64,000 nt of DNA from Trametes villosa (Eukaryota > Basidiomycota > Agaricomycetes > Polyporales > Polyporaceae), in NCBI GenBank assembly GCA_002964805.2, contig PUDQ02000003.1:3658001-3722000 (forward strand). The letters run 5' to 3'. The notes under the pieces were generated by a model. It was given only the letters and a program-made list of their open reading frames with translations, was not told where the DNA came from and ran no database searches. Below, piece by piece: positions 35,392 to 46,740 of the stretch. The position numbers and the translations under genes are program-made. Position 1 is the first letter of the stretch; every line of letters begins with the position of its first letter.

Positions 35392-35959
35392 CTCTCGCTC
35401 CTGGCTGGACCCCAAGCCCCCGACTCGTGAACTAACTTATCATCCGCATTGGGACTGTATCTCGCTCGCACTCGCATCGGCATCCGCACGTTCTCCACAT
35501 TTGTCACAGTACTGTTGCACACACATACAACCTCATCATCGTCCAGCATCCGGCTCAGCATCGCATCTTGGCTCCCCCGCAACACATTCGCATTTCTCTT
35601 CCCGCAACGCCTCAGATGTACCGTGTATCATCGCGCAACCCTGCATATCTTCATCCATTCACGACACCACTCACGAACCTTGTAGTATCTTTATCTCGGT
35701 AGAACCGTGTATCTTCTGCATCGGATCGCAACGCGTCCGCCCTCTTGTAGTTTTACGAGCCCTTAGCGGCACATTGTATGCGCCTTCTTGTTCACAATCT
35801 ATGCCATATGCGAGTATGCCCCACCTACACATTGCGTGTGCGCCGTGCGCAGTCTCCCGGCTTCCGCGGAGGTCGTCGCAAGTATAGCCCTGCCGTTTCA
35901 TTGTGTACAGCATGATGATACAATCCTCCATGTCACCTCTACCTACGCACGCCAACGGT
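35392..35959. other. intergenic between convergent genes
   Basis: AT-richer 3' flanks of the kinase and PITH genes; no other feature. Confidence 0.5.
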
Positions 35960-36811
35960 CTACCTCGCAGTCGTCTGCTGACCGCCGGACTTCTCCTGCA
36001 GACGATCTATTAACCGAGCGTCGGCCGCATTGGCTGCGGGGATCTCCAGCTTCTCGGTGGCGTCCTTGCGCTGGGTGCGGTTGTCCCCGCGGAAGCCGAT
36101 GTAGTATAGACGCAACGTGTCTCCGCCTACAGCGTCGCTCTGGTGGCTAGTCAGTACTCTCTTGAATACGGCTGGCACGGCGAACTCACGAAGAACAGGG
36201 AGAGGGAATACACATTTGCAAAGGACGCGGCGCGTAGCGGGTATTCGTGCACGGCGACCTCGCCCTCGAGCAGGTTGATATTCAGCTGCGGCGTGATGTC
36301 CTCTGCCTCGGAGAAATCGACGATGGTGGTGCGGTTTGCGTATATCCGCAGCCGTCGAGGCGTCGCCTCGCCCCTACCTGTTGGGCAGGATCAGCGGTGG
36401 CGTCAACGCAACACACAGGCTCGTCGACGCACGCACCCAGCTTTAGCAATATTGAGCGCAGGCGGACGTTCTGCGTGAACGGGATGTGTATAATGACCTG
36501 ATAAGCGGGTCAGCGTGCTCTCTTCTGAATCATGGGGGTACGCGGCGGAAGGGAAGTACTTGATCGTCGACGCCGGACTCGGCGAACTGGGCTGTGTCCT
36601 CGCGCTCGTCCCACGGCTTGATGATGTTCTGCGCATCTTCTGGGACGGTGAGGTTCAGGCCGTGCACGCTTGGCTCGTCACATTCCCGGTCAAAGCTACA
36701 CGCACATGCACGCGCTCACTTGTGTTTGTCTATCGATCCGTAAAGGTTGCTCAGGTCCAGCCCTGCAAGTTGAGAAGATACCGAGGTGGCATCCTCGTCG
36801 TGACCAGACAT
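35960..36811 (-). CDS. PITH domain protein
   Basis: Five exons: 36720-36811, 36560-36668, 36437-36497, 36190-36377, 35960-36139 (209 residues). The opening MSGHDEDATSVSSQLAGLDL is followed by VHGLNLTVPEDAQNIIKPWD, IIHIPFTQNVRLRSILLKLG, RRLRIYANRTTIVDFSEAED and LRLYYIGFRGDNR, the full PITH domain in order. PITH is the proteasome-interacting domain of thioredoxin-like 1 (TXNL1); stand-alone fungal versions like this lack the thioredoxin part. A link to the 26S proteasome is known for the domain, and is inferred here. The first intron acceptor is placed at 36669 to give KHN|VHGLNL, since the nearer TAG would make a 24-nt intron. Confidence 0.92.
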
Positions 36812-36959
36812 CGTTCTTTGACGCTGTTAGTGCACTTGTAGAGCTGGTCGTGGTTCGAGTGCAAGAGTTGTATGGGGCTGCAGTAATGTGACGCGTATTA
36901 CTGTACACCGTAGCAAGTGAATACATTCGTTTTTAACGTTTGTAACACTCGCTAGATCC

Positions 36960-37180
36960 AATGTGTAAAGCATTGTAAAGAAATGTTTCTACGGTTTCTG
37001 ACGTCTGCTGTTGTACACATTGATCCCGTTAGAAAGACTGTTTTGAACCTAGGGGTTGCGTTCCGAATCCCTGTTCTAATGTGCCAATCGCACACTCATT
37101 TTCAATGTTTTGCAGTCATCGGCGTTTTGGCGCATTGAAATACCCTGTCGAAAGCAGTTCTTTACAATGGTTTAAACATT
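36960..37180. mobile_element. MITE-like element with about 29-bp terminal inverted repeats
   Basis: The left end reads AATGTGTAAAGCATTGTAAA and the right end, reverse-complemented, AATGTTTAAACCATTGTAAA; the match continues to about 29 bp with four visible mismatches, including a perfect 12-bp core CATTGTAAAGAA. Total length is 221 bp, AT-rich, with no open frame. A target-site duplication is not obvious, so this could be a decayed non-autonomous DNA transposon. Confidence 0.6.
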
Positions 37181-37241
37181 GAGAGCTGGATGTGATTGTG
37201 CCCCTGCAGCAGCTCGCGGCTCGCTCGCATCCAGCTCTCAA
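37179..37241. repeat. perfect 14-bp inverted repeat (hairpin)
   Basis: TTGAGAGCTGGATG at 37179-37192 and its exact reverse complement CATCCAGCTCTCAA at 37228-37241, 35-base loop. It abuts the MITE-like element and could be part of a larger inserted sequence. Confidence 0.65.
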
Positions 37242-37616
37242 CGTCGTTGGAAAACAGTGCATTCACGAATCCTGTCTACTACATATAGAGCTAGGCTGCC
37301 CGCAGAGATTTAGAGCTACCTCCCCCGCTGATGTAGTCTCCCAGAGGCAGACCTTTCACGATCTGGTTGAGGTCGGAGGAGGAGGCCTCGCTAATACTCG
37401 TCAGTAAGCTCGCGCACGCAGCCGCTTTCAAAGGTCCTTATAGAGCGTTAGAACCACGAGTGAAAGTAAGCTAAGGCAGGCTAAGCCGCTATTAGTATAG
37501 CTAAGGCTTGCACCTATAGACGCCAGAGGTACCGCTGGGCGCTAGCGAAAACGTCTTGCCCTCATCCTCGTTCCTCGCTGTCGCCGTTCCGCTCGGCGAC
37601 CAAAAGGCTCCCCACA

Positions 37617-38579
37617 ATGAGCTCCAGCATGGCACGGGCTGCCTTCTCGGCGGGCTCACGACAAGCGTCTCGGCGACTCGCCCCCGTCGCGCCTTCGCTC
37701 CGCCACTACTCAACGCCCACGAATCGGTCCAGCGTGGATCCTCGCGAGCAGGCGGAATTCTCGGAGGCCCTCGCCCAGAGCCCATACTTCCCCAACCTCA
37801 TGGCCCATGATGCCCTCCTCGACACTCATGAGAGCAAAACCTTCCCGCCGAACAAGCACTCGCCCTATTCCAACACCGTCATCGTCCGCAACAACCCCTC
37901 CTTCTTCCGGATAGCGCGCGAGATCGAGAAGGGCGAGAAGGAGCGGGATGACATGTTCATCGCGGACGAGGTGGAGAGCTCGACGGACGCGATGAAACCC
38001 ATCAAGTTCCTTCACGTGCCTACGAACCAGGTCCAGAAGCTCTACCGCGCACAGTACGTCCGGTGGGTTAAACAGCAGACGGGCAAGGGCAAGATCGAGC
38101 GCTACTCGGTCCTCATCGTCGTCGGGAACGGGAAGGGCCTCATCGGTCTCGGGGAGGGCAAGGGCCTCGACTACATGGGCGCGGTCAGCAAGGCGTTCCC
38201 GCAGGCGGTCCGCAACATGGACTACATCGAGCGATTCGAGGACCGCACCATCTGGACGGAGATGGAGACCAAGTTTGGCGCGACGCGTATCGTCCTCCGC
38301 CCGCGCCCCGTCGGTTTTGGTCTCGCGACGAACCCGATCATTCACGAGGTCTTCAAGGTCGCGGGCATCAAGGACGCGAGCGCGAAGGTGTGGGGGAGCA
38401 GGAACCCGTACCACGTCATGAAGGCGGTCGTGCGGATGCTCCTACCGGGACATATGCCGACGCTGATGGGCGACGGTGTAGGTGGGCAGGGTCGGACGAT
38501 GGAGAAGGGCAGGGAGATGCGGTCGGTGATGGAGATTGAGCGGGACCGGGGCAGGAGGATCGTTCCCCTGCATACGTGA
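37617..38579 (+). CDS. MRPS5: mitochondrial small-subunit ribosomal protein uS5m
   Basis: Single exon, 320 residues. A basic, Ser/Ala-rich presequence (MSSSMARAAFSAGSRQASRR) is followed by a fungal-specific N-terminal extension, then the S5 double-stranded RNA-binding-like domain (VRWVKQQTGKGKIERYSVLI, VVGNGKGLIGLGEGKG) and the S5 C-terminal domain (ATRIVLRPRPVGFGLATNPI, VAGIKDASAKVWGSRNPYHV). These are the conserved blocks of bacterial-type S5 at the mRNA entry side of the small subunit. Confidence 0.95.
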   Translation: MSSSMARAAFSAGSRQASRRLAPVAPSLRHYSTPTNRSSVDPREQAEFSEALAQSPYFPNLMAHDALLDTHESKTFPPNKHSPYSNTVIVRNNPSFFRIAREIEKGEKERDDMFIADEVESSTDAMKPIKFLHVPTNQVQKLYRAQYVRWVKQQTGKGKIERYSVLIVVGNGKGLIGLGEGKGLDYMGAVSKAFPQAVRNMDYIERFEDRTIWTEMETKFGATRIVLRPRPVGFGLATNPIIHEVFKVAGIKDASAKVWGSRNPYHVMKAVVRMLLPGHMPTLMGDGVGGQGRTMEKGREMRSVMEIERDRGRRIVPLHT

Positions 38580-40286
38580 CGGACCACCGGTGGAGTGGTT
38601 GCCATTCTTACGATACACACCATCTACTCAACTAATTCAGAAGTTGTCGGATACGCCCCTCCCAGACAAGCATGCATACACCTTGGCCATCCGTTCTTCT
38701 CGGCCGAGGTGAAGAACCCTCGTGAGCGTGGTAAGCTCTACTTGTCGCCGTTTTACGAGATATTTGCAGTCTCTCGTTCGACAGATAACTTCGTCCCGTT
38801 GTGTTCCTTGACCTTGTACGACCTACTCGGCGATGTCGAGGTCGCCCGGAGTATATGGTCCATAGAGCTATCCAATGTCACTCCTACTACACTCGTGCAG
38901 CACACACCGACTAAATGAGTAGACTGGTAGACTAATTAGACCTTCTACTACGACGTTGCCGGGGACACATCCTCTGTGAGTTGTAATCAGCCTCCCCTCA
39001 TACTTCGCTGACTAGGACGATGCTTTGAGATGCAGTAGCTGCTCTCTGAATAGCACTCGCTGGGCGCGTGCTGTACGCGTCGTCGTATGTCCACATGGTC
39101 CCCTCAGATGCCTTCGCACCAATGCCGCGTCAAATATTGGCCCTATAAGACGTCTGTTCCGAGCCAGATACACGAAGAACATCTCTGGTTACGGCGACCC
39201 GCCATCTCTCCGACACTTCTCGCAAACGCCTATATCGACACCGATCGCATTAGTCCGAGCTGACCTATTCACAATGTCCTCTGAGCACATCCACTTCCAG
39301 GCGATCACGACCAGCCGGAAGACGCTGTACGTACAGTTCTACCCTATGTCTGGACGTAGTCCACCTGCTTACGCTGCGATTGCCCGTTAGCTTCCAGCCC
39401 GGATAGATGCGTCCCGTACGCACCGGAGATAGTCATATGGGCCTCGCCATGGAGGAGTTCACCGCGCTTGACAAGCGCTGCAGTAGGGGTTGGCACGTCT
39501 CACGAGCGACGTGTGATCTCAGCTCGTTCTGCGCTGTGCCCCGGGGTTGTGACGAACCCCGCGCTGGCACGGGACCTCCTGAAAGCCGTTTACGGAATAT
39601 CCAGGCTTTCCCTAGAGGACGAGACAGCGCAATGACCGCAGATGTTTTTGTACCTTCAGTTGTGAGTAGTTCGTGATACCTGCGTTGGCCGTCACTCATG
39701 ATGTAACATGCCTTGTAATCAGCCCATGAGGGTTCCAAATGCCTAGCCGCCACAGATCAACTCGCACCTCACAGCAATGGGCGTTATGCGAGCCAAGGGT
39801 TTGGCATCGTGTCGCGCCCGCATCGACACGGCCGAGAGCCCTGCAGACCAGCACACACGGTTGGCCGTTGTGTGCAACTTTACCCACAGCGCCGGGGAGC
39901 GAAGTTGCGCGAGCGGCGGCTCCTTCGATCGCGTGATGAAAATGGGCGGTATTTCGGGGACTGTACGTGTTCCAATTTGATGACTCCGGCTTCCACTCAT
40001 CCTCCACAGCGCTGATTTATCGCGCGCTTGTCGTTGCACGCGCTGGCTTCTTTCGTTTTGCTAGGGGCCTCCCCACGGGAACCATGAACGTCCGTGCAGC
40101 AAGTGACCTCAGTATCAGATGAGCCCATGGCTTCTATGCTTCTATCATATGCTCTCGCGTTGGACGTCCTCGTCGAGCCGGCGATCGATATCGAATGCAC
40201 CCCCTACGGGAACCCTTTTAGATGCTCGCAGTAGCGTAGAGGGATGCTGCTGTGGCACCCCCTACCTTCTGCCTGCCCGTCCCGAG
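38580..40286. other. intergenic, left flank of cluster copy 2
   Basis: 1.7 kb. No copy of the secreted-peptide gene was found here, although its inverted position relative to copy 1 would predict one. Otherwise nothing recognised. Confidence 0.45.
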
Positions 40287-41542
40287 ATGGCGCTTTCCAA
40301 CGACATCGCTGCTCTCGTCGGGTTCGCCAGTGAAGCGACCCTTTGGGGTACGTTCATTTAGTTGAAGTATGTTAACACCGGCCCTGATGCCACGCACAGG
40401 GGCGTACTGCATCCTCTTTGGGCTATCTCTCGCACTGCTTTACCGCCGTGGTCAGAAAGAGCTGAACGTGACTATCCTCGTCATCCACTGTCTCCTGTTC
40501 GGAGCATGTACCGCGCACTACGCACTCGAGTTCAACCATTTCTACACGATTCTGGTGAGCTCACATCGCCCCCTTGGAGCCTGTGCATATCTAATGCGCC
40601 ACAATTTTGCAGCAGGCCACCGGCGTGCAAGACTTCGCGAATGAGACGAAGCCGCTGGTCGGAGCGGACCTTCTCATCTCCCTCGCCGATCTGCTGGGCG
40701 ACGCCGTGCTCATCTACCGGTGCTGGGTCATGTGGCGAGGCAACCACTGGGTTGTCATCATCCCTATCCTCTCAGCGGTAGCCGGCTTTGGTGAGATGCC
40801 TCCACGTTCCATCCCTGTAGCGGCACTGATCACCCTGCGCGTCGTACAGCTTGTCTCGCACAGGTCGTCCACTTTGTCGTGACACAGTCCCCCACGTCTC
40901 CGGTCCCGCCGACCGCGCAGGTGCCACTCACGGTGGCTGGCTACGCGCTCCCGCTGTGCACCAACGTTGTCGCGTCCGGACTCCTCGTCGCGAAAATTTG
41001 GTGGATGGCCAGAGGGTCGGCGTCCGCGCAACCTCTGCGGCGGACGACGCGGCTGGCAAGCAATGCGGCGGCGGTCATCATCGAGAGCGGCCTCATTTAC
41101 CTCGCCACGCAGCTCGTCCTGGTCGTGCTCGTCACGATTGAGCACCCGGCGCAAGCGATCGTCGGTGTTATGGCTGTCCCAATTTATGTAAGCCCCTGAA
41201 TCTCTCTACAATGCGAGCCCAGCTGTGGCTACGTGTAATCGTTGGCCTTACATTCGCGATTCGCAGGGCATTACCTCGACGCTGATCGTCATACGTGTCA
41301 CCCTCGGCCTCTCTGCTGGGAGCACTATCAAGGACACCGAGCATGTCTCCCAGCTGGTATGGGCTCGCGATGGTGCAACGGCCGACCGGTCCCGCGTGAC
41401 CGCCGGGACGAGATCCACTGAGTTGGGGGGAAGCACGACAAGGGTCCTTGGGGACGAGATGGATACGGAGTGCCTGGAAATCAAGCTGGAGGGGAGCCGC
41501 GCCGTCTCGCAGTCCGGCAGCGTGCTAGTGACGGAGGTGTAG
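40287..41542 (+). CDS. seven-pass membrane protein of the UstYa block, copy 2
   Basis: Five exons: 40287-40347, 40400-40554, 40613-40790, 40850-41187, 41267-41542 (335 residues). It is clearly paralogous to the gene at 14402-15613: DIAALVGFA opening, IHCLLFGACTAHYALEFNHF, ANETKPLVGADLLISLADLL, YRCWVMWRGN, VAGYALPLCTNVVASGLLVA and IIESGLIYLATQLVLVVLV. The cumulative codon position of introns 1 to 3 is the same in the two genes (exon 3 is 178 nt in both). The C-terminal tail after the last helix is longer and more acidic than in copy 1. It converges on UstYa copy 2, as copy 1 does on its UstYa. Function unknown. Confidence 0.87.
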
Positions 41543-41779
41543 GTCAGCGCGAACAGCCGAAATGTTTGGTGGCGGAATTTATGTGGCCATATGATGTCGT
41601 TGTCGTTCATCGCCAATACTGCGATGTGGTACACTCTACCGCGCCGACGTGTACGTCGTCGAGCGGGACCGGTCAAACATAGCGGTTATATGCCAGTTAG
41701 ATTGTGCACTTCGATCCCTTGGTACTGACAACGATGTAACCGCGGGATTTCGAGTATACCGCTCGCAGCTACGCGCCAA

Positions 41780-42425
41780 CTAATCGTCCATCATCTGCAA
41801 AGGTCCAGGAGGGTGCGCCGCCAGGTAACGCCTCAGCGCCGTCCAATCCCTACAGCGATGCACTGAGCCCTCGCCAGACGCCGCATACGTCCACTCCCCG
41901 TGCCTATCTAGCCTCCGCGTAGTCGGCTCGAGCGTCGTGTCCGCATGGCACAGGATCGCCTGGCGGATGTAGCGCAGGCAGTGCCCGACGTGCGGCACGT
42001 ACTCCGCCGCGCCGCGCATGGCGAAGCCGACGCGGAGCACGTCGAGGCAGTGCATCTGGTGCACCATCGAGACGAGGAACGTGCGGTTCGCGGGGCCGAG
42101 GGCGGTGAAGCCGTCGTTGGCGGGGAAGATGGTCGCCCACTCGTCGTCGGCGGTGAGGGAGAAGCGAGGTGCGCCGTCTTGGAAGACTAGGCCCACGGGT
42201 GCGAGGGGAGTGGGTAGTTCTGAGGGGAAGTCGTCCCCAACGTAGGCTAGATGAAATGCGGTAAGTGGGTGGCGATCACTGGCAGTTGTGCTGCTTCGGC
42301 GACTCACAATACGTCGTCGTCGTCGGGAGAAGGCCTTCGAGAGTATGCAACAAGTGAGCGACGAAAAATATGTTGAGCAGTGTTAAGCCGAATAGGCCGT
42401 ACAAGGCAGCTGCCCAGGTCGACAT
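41780..42425 (-). CDS. UstYa-family (DUF3328) oxidase, copy 2
   Basis: Two exons, 42308-42425 and 41780-42246 (194 residues), separated by a 61-nt intron. Exon 1 encodes MSTWAAALYGLFGLTLLNIF and a four-threonine stretch before YSYVGDDFP. The HxxHC motifs are HQMHC (about 102-106) and HVGHC (about 125-129, followed by LRYIRQAILCHADTTLEP), both intact. It is tail to tail with the seven-pass gene (237 bp gap) and divergent from the small membrane-protein gene at 43002. This is the arrangement of copy 1, inverted. It is shorter than the other two because the loop before the first HxxHC is shorter. Confidence 0.92.
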
Positions 42426-43001
42426 GGTGTCCTGGTCAGCTCCCTAAGGTATCTGGAGGGGTCTAGTGGACGTGAGGTCAGTAGTGTTTTAGTACGGAGA
42501 GCAGGTTGGATTAAAGTAAGCAAACCATGTTCAGGGGGTGTGCGCCGCCGTTCAACAGAGTACCGCAACATAGACAGTATCAAGGGATGCTACAGTGCCT
42601 GCTGAACGGAGCGCGACCCCTGACACAGGGGCGGGTGGGTGGACCGTACGGGCGACAGCAGGATGTTTGAAAGGTACAGTGCGTGCGTGCGACATGCAGC
42701 TGGGCTCAGCTGAGGCAAGGTCTACGGTATCGCTTTGAGGTACTGCACCTTCTGAAGCAGCGCCGACTAGTACCTCTCCTTGTAGCGCTCTCAAATGCCC
42801 CTCATTCCGAGCGGCGAAGCTCAGGTTTCGCGTCATGAGTGCCCAATCGATGTCTCGGGGAAACCGGGCTCAAGTCTTTATCATGTCGATTGTCCGGGGG
42901 CCGTTGGACCCCAAGTTGTTCCATCCTTTTCAAAGTGAGTATCTCGGCTATGAACATAAGGACCCTCAAAAGTACTCACCTACAGAAGCCCGCTTTTGCC
43001 G
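42426..43001. other. divergent intergenic region of cluster copy 2
   Basis: 576 bp between divergent UstYa and small membrane-protein genes; likely shared promoter. Nothing else seen. Confidence 0.45.
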
Positions 43002-43283
43002 ATGACAGACTACATCCCTGTAGCACAGTCGGACAGTGGCGACCACGTATCGAAGTCAGCAGCTCGTAGTAGCTCCGTCGGTTGCAAGGGCTGGAACGTG
43101 AACGCGAAGGCGACGGTCACCATCCTCATGGTCGCGAACCTGCTTCTGTGGGGGTTCGCCACGATGCGACTGGAGCACGCCGTCAAGACATTACAAGACG
43201 CCCTAGGGGCTCTCGATGTCCGAGCCCTGCCTCGCCCGGACCCTTGGGATGGGATGGAAGAGTTCCCGGTGTCTGGGTACTAG
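43002..43283 (+). CDS. small single-pass membrane protein of the UstYa block, copy 2
   Basis: Single exon, 93 residues, starting MTDYIPVAQSDSG (an ATG two codons upstream at 42996 is also in frame). The hydrophobic helix ATVTILMVANLLLWGFA lies at about residues 38-54 and is followed by about 38 residues that end with ALDVRALPRPDPWDGMEEF. The match to 11767-12111 covers the opening, the helix and the LP(Q/R)PDP(L/W)DG motif. The pairing of a short conserved membrane protein with UstYa in both blocks suggests a partner or substrate role, which is inference. Confidence 0.7.
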   Translation: MTDYIPVAQSDSGDHVSKSAARSSSVGCKGWNVNAKATVTILMVANLLLWGFATMRLEHAVKTLQDALGALDVRALPRPDPWDGMEEFPVSGY

Positions 43284-44264
43284 GCGCTACGGAAGAGAGG
43301 AGTGCCGGTCGGCGCGAGGTTCTATCACTTGACCCCGGCGGTGATGGTATTATATCTCAGGGCAGGGGCGAGTGAGGTGCGAAAGAGGGGGTGCCGCATA
43401 TGAGCTGGGACTTCAATTTAGAATATCTGACGTGCCATGAAGGATTTTCTGGGACACACACTTTGAGATACGATGGAGCCTAAGCGGGTCCTATAGCGTC
43501 ACTAGTACTGGCCCGGGTTTGTGCTCTCTATGGGTGGCTAGATTCCGTTGCACACGCGCCGGAGAAGCTCTTGGGCGCTGTTCTCTTGTCATTCATTCAT
43601 CTGTGGGCGGTCCGGGTCATTGCTTGTTCTATCGTTGTGGTGGGCGGCCGCGCTGGGATACGCTGACCTGGTAAGTACGAGGGAGAGAGCTGAGGCAGGA
43701 TTGGCCCACGTTGAAGAATGCATCATAAGTAATGCTCGACGTTAGTAGTTCAAGTTAAGAGACGGCGGTACTTGGGGGCACTGGAGGAGTCCGCCGGACT
43801 CTACCGAACTCCACGTGGCGCCGTAAGTGGACCTCCTCGTGCATGCAACATGAGCGCCCGTGCGTACTTCAAGACGATGTTCTTCACAAGACCACTACCA
43901 TTTCTTACTGGCCTCTTGATGAACGATCAGCTCAAACGTCCTGCCTGCAGCTGCTCGTGCGAAATGACCAGCGGTACGCTCATCATCAGGCATCAGCTTC
44001 TCTGGACGCTGTTTGCGCCGGTCACCCATCTTCGCTTGTTAACTCCTCCGTGAAGATTCCTGTCGAGCCTGACCTGCGACGCCGTAGTAGCATCTCTGAC
44101 GGCACGCTGTAGCTCCATCTCTACTTCCCGAGTGGCACATAGCTGGTGGCGTCTTTAACGCTTATCGCACCACGACGAGTCCTGGCACCCCAGACAAGGA
44201 GCGTTACGTTCCGCCGTCCGGCCTCAAGTCCCTATCCCTTCATTCACCCTTCGACGTGTGCACG
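43284..44264. other. intergenic, upstream of the P450 gene
   Basis: Just under 1 kb without a supported gene. Confidence 0.45.
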
Positions 44265-46740
44265 ATGTCCCTTTCCATCGTATTCTGTACTCTCCTGGCT
44301 GCAGTTACGTCGTGGAGATTGCTAGCACGTCGCACGACTTCTCGCCCTTCCGTCCTAGCCACGGTTGCTGGTCCCCAGAAAGAACACTGGCTTACTGGTG
44401 AGCAGGTCATACAGCGTCGTGGCGGAACTCCTATACCTTGTGCTCATACATGCCGTCAGGGAATCTCCATCGGCTGTTCAAAGACGGCTTAGATTATAAC
44501 CTCGGCTTGTATCAGCGATACGGTGGTGTCATCAAGGTGTACGGTATGCTCGGAGTACGTCGCCCTATTTGCTCATAGACAGCATCCCTGACGACATACT
44601 TTTCAGGTAGAGCAGCTACTGGTGTACGACCCTCTCGCTCTACACCATATTCTTGTCAAGGACCAGGATGCGTTCGAGGAAACTGAAATGTTCATCCAGT
44701 AAGTACGTGGACGCCCCTCGATTTGTCTTCGATTCTGAATGTCTTGTTAGGACGAACAAGCTGCTTTTCGGGGAAGGCCTCATATCCACTTTGGGTCCGT
44801 GCCCCCTTAGTACTTTCGAGACTGGGATTGAGCGTTAACGTGCCCGGAACTTTCAGGAGAGCAGCACAAGAGGCAGAGAAAACTACTTAATCCTGTCTTC
44901 TCTCTCGCCAATCTCCGCTCCATCCTTCCTCAGATACAGTCAATTGCAGATGCTTTGGTCGCACGACTCCAAGACGGCCTCCCTGAGAACGGTGGTAAGA
45001 TAGTGCTCAATGTGGTATGCATCGCCGAGCCCTCCCTCACGCCACATATCAGGTACCCGAGAAGTGAATGTTCTCCCATGGCTAGGGAGGGGCACCATCG
45101 AATACGTTGGGCGAGGTATACTGGGTGTCGACTTCGACTCCCTGGAACCCACCAAGACCAACCTATATACCGATACGATTCGGAATGTCCAGTATGTCCT
45201 TCTCCCTGCATAGTCCATACCCGTCTCACGACATTTCCATTTAGACACACAGCAATCAAGGTGCTCCTACTCCGCCCATTCGTACCGTGGGCGGTGCGCA
45301 ATCTCTCTTCGTACTGGCGGAACAAGCTGGTCGACTGGCTTCCCTTCCCGGGGCTGCGCGAGTTACGCGAGATGGCCGGCATCATGCACCGCTCGGCGAG
45401 CGAGATCTACCTCAAGAAGAGGGCCGAGGTAGAACACGACGGTTCTGACGCAGAATCTGCGAAGGATCTCATGAGTATCATGAGTGCGCACAATGAGTTT
45501 TTTTCTATCGATGCGTATGTCACTGAGACTCTCCAGTCAGGGCCAACCTGTCCTCCGAAGAGAAAGCGCGGCTCACGACGGAGGAGCTGATCGGGGAAAT
45601 CAAGTACGGCACTGGCATTCTCATATGCTCCCTGATTTCGCTCACACTGCCTCTCTATATGTAGCACCTTCTTACTCGGAGGCCAAGAGACGACGACGTC
45701 AGCTCTGGCCAGGCTCCTCTACATCCTCGCGCGCGAACCTCAAGCGCAAGCGAGGCTCCGCACCGAGGTCGGCGAGGCGAGGTCTGCGCTCGCCACCGGG
45801 GACGGAGCGGACTGGCGCCGCACGAGCCTGCCATACGACGTTCTCATTGGGCTGCCGTATCTCGACGCCGTCGTCCGCGAGACCCTCCGCCTACACCCGC
45901 CCACAAGCATGATGAACCGCGTGTACGTGCATATACCCACTCCTGCCAGTACCGCCTGCACGCTGTTTCAGTTCGGCTTACGCTGGCTATACAGTACAAC
46001 CAAAGATACTGTCCTTCCGCTCCGTTTCCCCGTTCGCTCAGTGTCTGGAGAGCAGACTACGTCCATCCCCGTCCCCACAGGCACGAACGTGATCATCTCC
46101 ATCCTCGGCGCAAACCGGAACAAGGACGTATGGGGAGCGGACGCGAGCGAGTGGCGCCCCGAGCGTTGGCTGACCGCGTCCGGGACGCGTGTTGGCGCGG
46201 GCGGCAGCGCGGACACGGAGTTCGGCGACGAGTCGGCAGTGGCGGAGGCGGGCCCGAGAGGCGGGGAGGGGGCGAAGTACCCTGGCGTATACGGTGGCCT
46301 GTCGGTGTTCTGCTAGCACCTGTCCACGCGTATAGATGTGCTGACCGGATGTGGGTTTACAGGATGACGTTCCTGGGCGGAAGCCGCGCATGCATGTGAG
46401 CGTCCATCCTCTGCGTTATCATCGGTTGATTGTCTGACACGCGCCACTCCAGTGGATTCAAGTTCGCTGAGATGGAGATCAGTGAGTACCCCGACGCCCC
46501 TCATATTGCCAGCCTGTTTAATCATCACATTCGCACTGTGCAGAGCAAATCCTGGCCACGCTCGTGTCGACGATGTACTTTGCGGTCCCATCTGCGGTCG
46601 ACGAAAGCGGGGCGCGGAAAGAGATCTACTGGCGAATGGATGGTCTGCAGGTTCCCGTGGTACTTCCGCCGCACGGGGATGGGAAGACTGCGCAGGTGCC
46701 GCTCGATATACGGCTGGTGACTGAAGAAGATTTCCTGTGA
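44265..46740 (+). CDS. cytochrome P450 monooxygenase (intact, 13 exons)
   Basis: Exons 44265-44397, 44460-44554, 44607-44698, 44751-44794, 44857-44994, 45053-45191, 45245-45483, 45537-45603, 45665-45922, 45995-46300, 46363-46395, 46453-46481, 46544-46740 (589 residues). The N-terminal hydrophobic segment is an ER anchor. All hallmarks are present: I-helix FLLGGQETTTS (about 317-327), ExxR in RETLRLHPP, the WRPERW motif and the haem loop FLGGSRACIG with Cys near 514, which is split by an intron after Cys-Ile. Phase holds through all twelve introns, so the gene is functional by sequence. It is an E-class basidiomycete P450; the CYP family was not assigned. It lies inside cluster copy 2 and has no counterpart in copy 1. 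Confidence 0.92.

Larger units (their letters stand above)
36812..37616. other. AT-rich divergent intergenic region with a MITE-like element
   Basis: Between the divergent PITH and uS5m genes. Holds the inverted-repeat element 36960-37180, the adjacent hairpin 37179-37241 and short repeats of the CTAAGGC/GGCTAAG type near 37470-37510. Confidence 0.5.

Noticed and set aside
33873..35435. Long Arg/Ala-rich open frames overlapping the kinase gene on both strands
   Set aside because: They are by-products of GC-rich codon bias in the kinase C-terminus; the frame carrying the kinase motifs is the real one.
36696..36719. A 24-nt GT...TAG stretch as first intron of the PITH gene
   Set aside because: Far below the minimum intron size seen here; the 51-nt alternative gives the family sequence.
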